A stretch of 64,000 bases of DNA, taken from Rotaria macrura (lineage: Eukaryota; Rotifera; Eurotatoria; Philodinida; Philodinidae). The notes beneath the pieces are model-generated. The model saw nothing but the letters and a program-made list of their open reading frames with translations. It did not search any database and was not told where the DNA came from. This document shows, piece by piece, positions 53,824 through 64,000 of the stretch; positions within the stretch are counted from its first letter, which is position 1; each line of letters begins with the position of its first letter. Made by a program: the position numbers and the translations under genes. Location of the stretch: the NCBI GenBank assembly GCA_900239685.1, contig OENT01000005.1, forward strand, positions 62,001 through 126,000, read 5' to 3'.

Positions 53824-56388
53824 CGATTAAATAACTGTTAACGACAAAGAAAAGATTTTTAATTAGATCATTGTTTTGTTTTTTTATCTATTCAAATCAA
53901 ATCTTATTATCGAGATAGACGCTCAATATTCAGTGGTGAATATGAGACTTTAGTATGAATAGCTATACTAATTTTGTAAAAAGGAAGATTGAGTTTGAAC
54001 TTTATTAAAAACAATATCAGATATTCTCAATTGATAAAATTCATTACAGTGAAGAAGCAATGGTTCCTTTCTTCGTATCGTAAATCACCATGCGACGATT
54101 TAGTTGATTAAAATGATCGATTTTTTGTTGTCTTATATGTCAAGAACGTCATACCATCGTTGAGAGTCACCGTGGCGTGGTAGCATATTGATATTTTGAT
54201 CATGACCTTGTTAGCCAATACCATTGCTTTTGTACTGTTTACGTAAGATTGAAACTTCTATTTTAGCCTAAGAGAAAAAAAAATAATCTTCGTTCGAGAG
54301 TGTAAATGTAAACATGGATGTGTAAGTGTGATAACAACTTACAATTCAGTCATCATTTTCGAAAAAGAAACTATCTACATTTGCTTTCATCGAAGACTAA
54401 ATTCGAATCATAATGTGAAAGGTTTTTGTTTTAAAACAATAAGTCATTTTCTGATGGTTTATCACATATATCAACATTAAACATTGTTCATATTTACTTG
54501 TCTAATCAAATTTCAAACGACAACGTATCCTGATGATCGGTCTCACCTGTTTGAATTCTCGTCGATAATTAGTACCAATTAACAAAATCTTGCCAGAGGT
54601 TGTCGCTCATCTTTAGTGGTATCGTCTTCTATGTAGGTTTAAATAGTTAGCAGATACTCTATTGAATAAATTATTGCACATACAATACTTATTAATTCAC
54701 TTTCTTGTTATATTAAATAAAATTTATTGATTATTGAATCTTTCACCTTTGCTTTGTTTGATTCATTTTATCTTGTTAGAAATTTTCAATTTCTGCTGAC
54801 CGAACTCAAACCTTCATAGAATTAAAATTTGAATCATAACATGTGTTTTATTTGAAGATTTTTATTTTGTTCATGTTCACAATCTCTATATAAGAATAGT
54901 ACTTTTATACTTCGAACAGTTATGAATACGTCAATTTTTCCATGTAATATGTTTAATGATAAATCTATTTCTAAATCAGATCCAATGATAAACATTTGAT
55001 CCAAAAGACACTATAAAAATACTAAAACTATAGTAGACATCGAGGTACAAGTGTATATTTTGTATTGATTGTTGTGACCAGTCTACATTGATCGTCCATT
55101 AAATCTAGTACTTTTACATAGACGTCTTACGAAAAAATTCTAGTGACACATCAAGCACGCTTTTTCTTGTTCGCTACATCTCATGCATCGGCATTTCTTC
55201 ATATAAATTAAAAATGGCACTCGAACTATTACTTGGTTTCATACTTTCATTAAATGGCAATACTAGCAATCATGATAGCTAGACTATTTGGTCTTTATCT
55301 GAAATTATTTTTATTCAATAGAAAAAATATAGAAATCTTTTTTCTTTTAGTAACTATTGCACATATTTGTCACATAGATAATATATATTATCAAACATAA
55401 AAGCTTCTAGATATGAATACATTCAAATCCTTAGAAATTCTAATGCAAGAATCAAACTCTGATAAATACTATGTGTAGCTTGTTATTTGTTGATTGAATA
55501 CATTTATATCAAGTACTATGTGTTTTGTTCAGGGATTTGTTTTTCTGTTGATCAGTAGGGAGAATGAAAGTCAGTCTTAAGGTAAGTAATGTGAAGTATA
55601 GGTGTATTGATCTAGGATTAGTTGCTTAGAATCGTAGACGCAAAGATTTTTCTATGTACGGTGTTTCTGATACTGCGACTTCTAATAATTGATTTGAAAT
55701 ATTTTCATTGATTGATTATTAAGAAATGTAGAACTAACTGGCTTTTCATTCTTGTGAAAATATCAGCTCTTCAATGCCATGAATGAAATATAGTTTTTTA
55801 AATACATATCTTATGATGATAAAAAATTTTATTGATATCTCAGAATGAATCATCACAACAAAATAGGATGATTAATCACATTATCAGCTAACGACAGTTG
55901 GCGAAGAAAATGCGAACGATTACTATTTGTAAAGAATCATGGTTTTTCTTTCTCGTTTTCAAGTTGTACAAAGCCATATTCTCATGTCGAAACAAATTTC
56001 ATCAATAAAGTTTAATCATTATGATAAGAAAAAAAAAAGAAGAACTGATTTATGATCACATAAATATAAGTTAAATGACAATAGAGAATATAAGAATAGT
56101 TATTTAAAAAAGAAGAAAAAAAAAAGAAAATAAATCATAAGCGAAAATAAGAAACGTATGACAAGCAAACGAAAGATTGCATATATGTATATAAATAAAA
56201 AAAAGAATAAGAAAGAAACAACCACCGATACAGCGATCCATGGGAGAAGAAAAAGCAGCGAACAAGAAGCCGAATGTAGTTTATCTATGAACAAGGAATG
56301 AATCACTTTTTTTTCTTGTGCGTAGCTTACAAAAAAAAAGACGGAAAGAACATCGATAGAGAATCGATGATTTTTTCCTTGTGTGTAT
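53824..56388. other. Unassigned AT-rich intergenic DNA
   Basis: Convergent 3' flanks of the MARCH gene and the QRICH2-like gene. No ORF over about 60 codons with any recognisable feature. A minus-strand ORF at 56100-56489 overlaps the end of the QRICH2-like gene in another frame and is hydrophobic/low-complexity; it is rejected. Confidence 0.5.
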
Positions 56389-59300
56389 TTAAGTGAGACT
56401 TTCTTGTCGAGGAAATGTTGGTTCAAGGTTAGGAATAGTTGGTGGTATGCCATTTGCTTCTTGATCACTACTCGTAACAAATGATTCATCGTGATTATGA
56501 TGAGGAGCAGATCTCGGATGTAAGTCCGATCTTAATCTTTGCGGCGGTGGAGGAGCAAGTAAAACAACCGAATTTTTTTTCTGCATGTCGACAGTTGGTA
56601 GATGACTCACATCAATTCTACCCTTATAAATAATTCCATCATGTCCTTTAATGTCAACTTCACTTCTAAAAGAAAAACAATAATAAAAATTTATATGAAA
56701 TGAATTTTTGTTTTGTTTTTAAAATTTACCTAGAAAGTATTGTTTCCTCCGGTACCGTAGGTCTTGATACGAAAAAGACAACGAAATAAACATACTGTAA
56801 TAGATTTATGTTTTTGATATTCGAGTCTTACTGTATTTTTATTTGCCGTTTAAATGGTAGTGTCATTGTATGTGAACCACCACACTGTCGAACAGTTGCA
56901 TAGACGTCTGCCGCACCGCCGCTCAAATCACTACTAAACTGCTGACTGAAATTTTTGGAGAGAAAATAACAATAGCGATCTTTATCATATGTTAGGATTC
57001 TAAACAATATGTTGAACCTCTTTTGAAATTGGCGAATTTGGTCCAGTTCGTAAGTTGTGTATGGTCGGGGTGACTGGATGGGACGCATACCCTGATTTGC
57101 GGGAAGACTCGGTTGCTGTCTGTTAAAAATAGTATAAAAAGAAATTGTCTCTTAGAACATGAATGTATTCGAATATATGAAAACTAGTTTTAATCATAAC
57201 AAACGACACGAACGGATGTGGTTGAACATCGATAGGACGATCACAACTGATGCAGTGAAAACGAATGAGCTGCTTTCGTAAACCAGCTGCTTCATCTTCG
57301 GACATAAGGTGCACGTGCTGTTGTTGAGTCTGTTGTTGCTCTTTCTTGAATATCACGAAACATAAAACAAACACAGACAACAATAAAAACAGAGAGACGT
57401 AAAGTGGAAAACAAATCTATTTGAATTTTCTCGTGTGAATATCTTTGTTTTACATGGACAAAACATACGATTGATCAGACAACACTTATCAGAAGTCGTG
57501 CAAAGTGAATACGTACGGCCAATTTCTTCAATTTCTTCAATTGTTTATCGATATAATCACGTAAAGCATCAAGTTCTGTTCGATCTAATTTTCCATCCAT
57601 ATCCTGATTGATCTTTTCCAAATCTTGCTTTTGTGTATCATCCTTTAAGAAAACGAAACAATTTTTTGTGAATCTTTTTCTTTCTGCTTTTTTTCTCTCT
57701 CTCTTAATGAATTGAATATTTAAAAAATGACATACATGCACATGAAATTTTTGAATATAATCATTTAGATTTTGTGATAGTTCGTTACAGGCATCGTTGA
57801 AATCTTTTTTCGACACACGACTATCAATATCTCGTTTATCAGCTTTCTAGACATAGAACAAACGATTAGTTTTGTTATTCATAAAAACATAACTCGTACT
57901 TTATCGAGTTCATTGTTGATAGTAGTTTTATCAGCTTTTGTTTGATTCAATTGTTCGATCAATTTTTTGAGTGTCTAATAATGAAATAGTTAATCTATCA
58001 TAAGTAATCTTATATGCAGAATTTTATTTACGACTTACATCAATATCTTGAGCAGATAAATTTTCTTTATTTAATAATTCTTGAAACATTTGTTTAAGTC
58101 GATCAAGATCTTCACGTAAGCGTTGTAATGCTATGCGAAAATCTGATAAATCACTGGAATAATCTAGACGTGGCTATATTCAAAATTATATATTATATCA
58201 TGCGATTGTAAAAGTCAATAAATTTTAATATAGAATACCTGCGAAGGAACTTCTTTGATGATTTCTCGAATTGTCGTAGAAGTAGGCGCATTCTATGAGA
58301 AGAATTATGAATGATTATATTTTTTTATTATATTAGTTATCTAACAATAGTATTGATTGATCGATGTGTGTGTTCAAGATTTGCCTTTTCTTTTCAGTCT
58401 CTCCACCTTTTTTCTCGTTTTCTAATAAAAGCTATATTCGCTCAGTCTGAAGAACATTTCAAACTATTGAAATAAACACATTTAGATTTTTAAAAAAAAT
58501 GTAGAACAAATAAAAACCATGCTAGGTTGTTACCAGCGCAAATATATTGTTCATGTTTCAGGAAGAACAGAGAATTTTTTTTCTGAAGTGTCAATGTTTG
58601 ACATCAACCAAGAAATGTAAGACCATCTGGTATACCTTTCTTATCTAGGCTTGTCGTCATATTTATTCTTAGTTCAACTAAACCAAATGACGACTATAAT
58701 GATAAAGCTGTTTTCTTCATGCCATGTACGTTATCTCTGTCTCTCTCAATCTCATTTCTCCCTAGTTCTCGCTTAACATGCTAATATTGTGTGCTCAATT
58801 TTTTTCTCTTTTCATTTTATACAAGTCACATTCACTTTTCTTCAAACGAGACTATCATACACACGTACACACGATTATAAAGGTGTATAGTCTTGTCGTG
58901 AAGACCAGCATGATTCGTTGTTAAATTTAATTCGTATTATGCTGTGATTTCACGATATGATGTTCACTTCAATCGAATCATGAATATGAGACTCTTGTCT
59001 TTATCTTTCTACGCGAAATATTCTTGTTAGAGATTGATATAATAATTTTAATAATAATAAAATTATCTGTTTTGTTGGTTGCCTCTATTCTCAAAACATA
59101 AAGAATACGATCATTTTCTTCTTAGAATAATAATTTTAATTTCTAGATTCAAACAATTACTTGAAAACAGAAGAAAAACAAACATAAGATTCAAGTATTT
59201 TCATAGAATCATATGTGTTGTAGAAAGACAAATACTTATGTGAATAAAAAAGAAACAATAAAAGAATCTGTTTCTTTTCTCTTATGTTCAAATAGATTGC

Positions 59301-60979
59301 ACTTACATTATCTCGTTTTGTTAATGTGTCATCAAAACTACGTTCAAGCGAAGTAAGACGATCAATGAAATCATTAAATTGTTTTTTAAATGTATCAAAT
59401 TCATCACGATTTAGTTTTTTACGCTAAAAAGAATTTATTTCATAAATACATAAAAGTATAATTTTCTTTTTTTCTTCCTTATGATTTTATTTACTTCAAG
59501 TGCTTCCACCAATGCTTTCAATTGTTCATGTCGATTATTTAATGTTCCTAATTGTTCTAGAAGCTCTGCGAGATTATTGGATGGTGTGCTAGTTCTTTCC
59601 GTTGATGGCGATCGTCTTCCTACGCTAGGTGTTTGCTATAGAAATAGGAAAGCAAAAATGAAACGAAAAACATGGTAGACCAACAAGATTTTCTGTATCT
59701 GTACTCTTGCTTTAGCCGACTATAAAGAAAAAATAAAAGAAATTCGATTCTGATTCATATAGAAAATTTGAAAACATACTGTTTGACTTTGGCGTTCAAT
59801 AACTTGAATGGGTCGTCGATTGTCTCGTGCTGAAGCCAATGCAGCAGCAGCATCACTTGAAGATTTTTCTATGGATTCTCGAATACCCTTCAGTGCATCT
59901 TCTAATAAATCCCAAGTGACAAAACCAGTTAAGTCAGGCATGGGCATCGTATTGTTATTTGCATTTGATAATTCATCAAGACGATCTCTTAACGATGTCT
60001 TCAAGATAGAAAAGAAATATATTTTCGCATCGGTAAATGGGTTTTAAAAACGAAAACAAAGCAAAAGATTACACACAAGTAAATTTTGTAGGTTACGAAT
60101 TTTCTCATCCAGGCTGTCAACATCAGATTTTTTGGCCTAAAGGAAATGTACATGATTGAAAAAATGAATGAAAAGAGCAATTCTAAACCATTAATCAGTA
60201 CCCAATCATTTTTTTCCTTATTGAATGTGTCAACAAGTTTCTGTAAATCATCGTGTTGTTTTTTCAATTCATCTGTTGTTTGTTTTAGTGTTTCATGAGA
60301 TTCTTTCAATTCGTTCATATCCGATATGAGATCTTGAAGTAATGAAGCAAGCTAAATCAAAATAGAAAATATATACGATGACAGTTGTGCTGCCAGCTAA
60401 TCATACACGAGTTATGCCATTTTCAGCTGATTCAAGACGTTTTTCCATTTGGGTATATTGCCATACCTCAAGTATAGGGCCTTGATGAGTTTTTATGTTT
60501 GAAGAACTACTATCATCAGTTCTAGTTCTCGGCATATTTTTAGCTCGATCAATCAACTCTGAATTCGATGGTATTTGATTAAGAGCATTCAGTTGGGATT
60601 CGAAACGATTCACTTTTTCTTCTATTGCAGTAAGACGATCTAAACTGCGATCACGAGTTTTTCGGCGTAATTGTTGTTTGATTTCATTATTTAAATCGTC
60701 ACTCTCATCAACCTGACTGTTTGATTCATCTTGATCGAACTTAATATGAGTTTTTGTTGGTTTTGTTGTTGTTGTTGATGATGATGATGACGATGCTAGT
60801 AATGCTTCTTTAATTGTGCGTTCATCATGATCGGACATGGTCGGCTTATGATTAAATAAATTCATCGCTTTAAGCATTTGTAAAAGAAGAGTTTTTAATA
60901 CATTAAAATTTACAGCACCTGCCTCAGGATCACCTAAGGAAAGATGAACTAACTGTTCAAGTGAAAGTATATCAGCCAT
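56389..60979 (-). CDS. QRICH2: QRICH2-like protein with DUF4795 domain
   Basis: Homologue of QRICH2/C16orf96, axonemal proteins linked to the sperm flagellum in mammals. Starts at 60979 (MADILSLEQLVHLSLG, then GAVNFNVLKTLLLQMLKAMN, the family's opening motif). A CAG acceptor directly before the ATG implies a 5' UTR intron. Resolved exons include 60979-60407 and 60351-60202, followed by many short exons. The middle is coiled coil (SLLQDLISDMNELKESHETL; RLREDLDRLKQMFQELLNK; DMDGKLDRTELDALRDYI). The conserved C-terminal part has FHCISCDRPIDVQPHP, SPRPYTTYELDQIRQFQ, GGAADVYATVRQCGGSHT and the closing EVDIKGHDGIIYKGRIDVSH. The tail is Pro/His-rich to the TAA at 56389. I estimate roughly 800-850 residues from about 16 exons. 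The large Gln-rich N-terminal repeat region of mammalian QRICH2 is absent. Confidence 0.88.
59704..59718 (-). other. 15-nt microexon in the QRICH2-like gene
   Basis: TCGGCTAAAGCAAGA on the minus strand lies between CTTTATAG and GTACAG. It would add Ser-Ala-Lys-Ala-Arg between the exon ending ...RQSQT and the exon beginning QTPSVGRRSP. It is frame-neutral (15 bases), so it could be skipped without loss of frame; without transcripts the call is tentative. Confidence 0.5.
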
Positions 60980-62843
60980 CTGAAATAGAAAAGAAATTAC
61001 ATTATTCATTTATTTGTTTATTTAGTTTGCTTTTCATTCGATCATAAAATTTATTAGACACATAATGAGGTGATTATCGATTCAAGAATATGTCCCATCT
61101 AATATTTTATCGAAATAAATATGATACACCTACCGATTTGATTTGATTTTTCCCTTGTCAACAATTCAGCTTTCTTATTTTGTCTGCGTTATTTTATCAT
61201 AACTATCCGAGCAAACACGCACATATATAACTATATATAAAAATCATTCAGTGTTGTGTGTGTATGTAGAGCGCACGTCGATTCTTGAAATAGAAGTAAT
61301 TTCTCTCAATAAGGTTTCTAATGATGGAGACCAAATGGAACAAACAACGACATCGGAGAGTTGGCAAAAGAAATGGAAGAGCTCACTCTTACAATTTCTC
61401 GACCACCTCTTCGTTTCATTTTTTTTATTGTTGTCGTCGTCGCTCGTCTAACAAAGCTAAGCTTTTTGTCAGTTTTTTCTTCTTCTTCTTCTTCTTCTTC
61501 TTCTTCTTTTGGCTGATTGCTGTTACCTTTCCGAACGATACATATACACTATACTATAAACGTTGTTCTTTTCTTTTTCTTTCACAGTCAATTCAGTATT
61601 ATTTTACCACGTAGAAAGGAACAAAAAATGTAATCAACATCATAATATTGGTTTGTTTTGTAATAGAAGAACTTCTATTTTTCTTCCTTTTCTTTTCAAG
61701 CAACCATTTGCCTTTTCTTTTTCCATGGTTTGATCTCTATCGACGGAAATTAATACTGAATAGGATTGATCAACTAGCGCCATCGTTTCAAGCTCTCAGA
61801 AATTAATCCTCACATCAACTGAAGTACTTGAACGCGATTCACCTCAATGGAATTTTATATAATGATTGAAATTGTGAAGAAAAGCACATGCTCTATCGTA
61901 ACAGATGTAATGTTTACTATTCACATTTACAACATATAAATTTCGCTTATGAAGTAAAAAGAAGTTAAATTTGTCTAAAATAAGAAAGGAGCCATTTTTT
62001 TGTGCTTTGTGTTTGATAGTTACCATGTTTTGTGATAAGAAACAATCTTTATCATCCTATGTGGTAGGTTGTTACGGAATATATGTACCTTAATTATTTG
62101 CAACATACCTTTTTTTATTAGTGATTATTCATAGTAACATGTGAATGTCTGAAGAAGAAAGATGTCTAAAAATATTCCTACCAATATCGAATACAATACG
62201 TTTTGATAAGAATACTCTCTTAATTCAATAAGAGCAAGTCCATCCTTGTAGCTTTGAAAGAAGCAATATTGTGCAGGATGGTTCTGTTTCAAGATAATGC
62301 TTTATTAGAAGGAATGAAGAATTTTTTCAAATAAATCAAAGCCTATTACAAGTTGACATCTACAGTTAGTGTAAGAGGCCACGCTTGTATTTCTATACAT
62401 AAATAGTTTTGCTTTGTTGTTCTTGTGTTTTTACTGTTAAGCTCGATGTTATTTTTTCGTTTCTATGATCGAATGAATAATAAATCCATTATGCATTTGA
62501 ACATGATGGTGTAGAAACATCGCAGAAAACAAATACACAATAGTTTTGAATTTATAATGGCTACTCTCACTGTCTCACGATGTTGGCAATAGTGTAATTT
62601 CGACTTTTTGCAACAAAGACTTTTTCTTGTATTTTTTTTTCTTCGCCTGTATTACTTCAATAAATTGCTTTGCTCTCAAGAATAACAACAATAAACACAC
62701 GATTTCTCGTATGAAATATTCACAACGAAATCAGATCATGCGTAATACAGGAAAATAAAACGATCAAAACGAAATGACTACGATGAACACGAATCGAAAG
62801 CAGGAATTGTTTCATTTTGATGAATAACACCGAATTATTTTGC
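60980..62843. other. Upstream region of the QRICH2-like gene
   Basis: Holds the 5' UTR and promoter of the minus-strand QRICH2-like gene and the 3' flank of the next minus-strand gene. A (TTC)n microsatellite is at about 61477-61508. No independent gene is supported; ORFs at 61251-61451 and 61321-61614 span the microsatellite region in different frames and are rejected. Confidence 0.5.
61477..61508 (+). repeat. (TTC)n microsatellite
   Basis: About ten uninterrupted TTC units seen directly, ending in a short T-run. It lies in the upstream region of the QRICH2-like gene. Confidence 0.9.
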
Positions 62844-63052
62844 TTAATCTTGCTCGTCCACTTGAATTCTGAAGAAAGAGAAAAACAATATAGAAACAAG
62901 AATATAATACTGGTTGTTTTTTTCGTCGTTCTTTACTCACTGACGATGATGATTATCTATATCATTATGATTTACGCCGTTTGGTGATGATGCTGTTTTT
63001 TTTGTACTGTTTACTGATAGAACTACATGAAGCTTGTTTTCTATAATAGTAC
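62844..63052 (-). CDS. Possible last two exons of an unidentified gene
   Basis: On the minus strand an acceptor (GATATTAG) precedes an open exon 63052-62941, coding for IIENKLHVVLSVNSTKKTAS and ending near DIDNHHRQ at a GTGAGT donor. A TTCTTCAG acceptor then opens exon 62868-62844, which adds IQVDEQD and a TAA stop. Frames agree across the 72-base intron, which has the size typical here. Upstream exons toward 64000 could not be traced. There is no recognisable domain in the ~43 residues, so both the gene and its identity remain tentative. Confidence 0.38.
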
Positions 63053-64000
63053 CTAATATCAATAAAACTAATTCAAGAAATCAACGATACATACAATGGA
63101 CGAGTCAAGAATAGATGTCTAATTATCGAAGATGATGTTTTGCCTTATAATTTTCCTTGGTTGTATCCATCAAAAGAGATGAAGGCTCATTAATATTCAC
63201 AAGGAATGTTGGGAACAAAAATTAACTTTCTCATAGACATGTGATGGCTTGTCTTTGCAACTATCTCAGTTTAGTTGTCATCGACAATATGCATATCAAT
63301 TTTTTCACATAGTTTTATCAAAATCATATAAGATATTCGTTTGCTATAACATCATATTATTGATATTTGCATTGCCATATCTTTATATCTTATCGTACTC
63401 ATCATAATGAGGATTTACACTTGCAGGTTCAACGAATATTCGTACCCAAATATTTTCTCAAATACGTTCTTATAAAAAATGATTATTCTAGTGACTATTT
63501 TCGCGCACTCACTAATGAATACTACTCATTTTCTAATTAATAATTTCATTCATCGTTAGGTCACTGATCAAATTTTATTTTCCCTATAAAAATATTTCAA
63601 GTTACTTTTTTCATTGGATACACCATGAATGGTTCCTGCCTTAGATGTAAGTAGATCAGCTGCATCACCCAACTAGACATATGCAGCATCAATGTTGTAT
63701 GTGTTTTGTTTCGATTCTATTTCAAAGGAAATTTTTCAAAAATTCATCCGTAGCACACATCTGCAATAATGCTTCCATATTCATCTTTTTGATTAATCGA
63801 CTAGACTACTGAAGCATAATACTGTCCAGGGTAGTTTCTTTTGAATTATAGTCTAATTAATAAGATTACTGAGATAATTTACTTCAACCGATAGAGCAAT
63901 CTAAGATAAAACTTCCGTTATAACCTCATATATTGTTATCGTATGACCCTGATGTCATACATTTATAATGTTGACATTATTATTTGTAGAACAAGATATC
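63053..64000. other. Unassigned right end of the window
   Basis: AT-rich sequence with no clear exon. It may include long introns or upstream exons of the minus-strand gene whose end is proposed at 62844. Confidence 0.4.

Noticed and set aside
56100..56489. Minus-strand hydrophobic ORF after the QRICH2-like gene
   Set aside because: Different frame from the conserved C-terminus, mostly Phe/Leu from A/T runs, without homology or a start of its own.

Overview
The window is nuclear DNA from a small-genome metazoan. It is AT-rich, and its genes carry many very short introns (mostly about 50-70 bases, GT-AG) plus a few long ones. The animal genes present (centrin, cyclin A, an NSD-type histone methyltransferase, XAB2/SYF1, a MARCH ubiquitin ligase, an INCENP-like protein, a QRICH2-like protein) together with an intron-bearing, bacterial-type NADP glutamate dehydrogenase fit a bdelloid rotifer best. 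That assignment is inference: there is no rRNA or mitochondrial marker here.

Layout. 1-787 (minus): 5' part of centrin, running off the left edge. 788-6653: mostly unassigned, with a decayed OTU-like gene near 4187-5351. 6654-7973 (minus): leucine-rich-repeat protein. 9342-10298: Mutator-like transposable element with 9-bp target duplications and a FLYWCH zinc-finger ORF. 10988-11998: 1-kb inverted repeat. 14004-20437 (plus): PHD-PWWP-AWS-SET-PHD histone methyltransferase with a foldback element in one intron. 21397-22362 (plus): unrecognised acidic protein. 24962-27660 (plus): cyclin A. 30021-31009 (minus): Gln/Ser-rich protein. 31604-32490: TA-flanked inverted-repeat element. 33987-34531: palindrome interrupted by a run of N. 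37835-39457 (plus): NADP-GDH. 40611-45427 (plus): XAB2/SYF1. 47203-47276 (plus): tRNA-Ile(AAT). 49005-50269 (minus): INCENP-like IN-box protein. 52309-53823 (plus): MARCH-type RING-CH ligase. 56389-60979 (minus): QRICH2/DUF4795 protein. 62844-63052 (minus): possible last exons of another gene.

There are no operons. Several genes touch cell division or the cilium/centriole (centrin, cyclin A, INCENP-like, QRICH2-like), but their scattered order and mixed strands give no sign of a functional cluster. The accessory content is the most distinctive part: one MULE-like element, four large inverted-repeat structures of different sequence, a decayed OTU-like gene and a probable horizontally acquired gene. 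I found no CRISPR array, no virus-like gene and no clear new multi-gene system. Exon boundaries were placed by hand from reading frame, GT-AG signals and family conservation.
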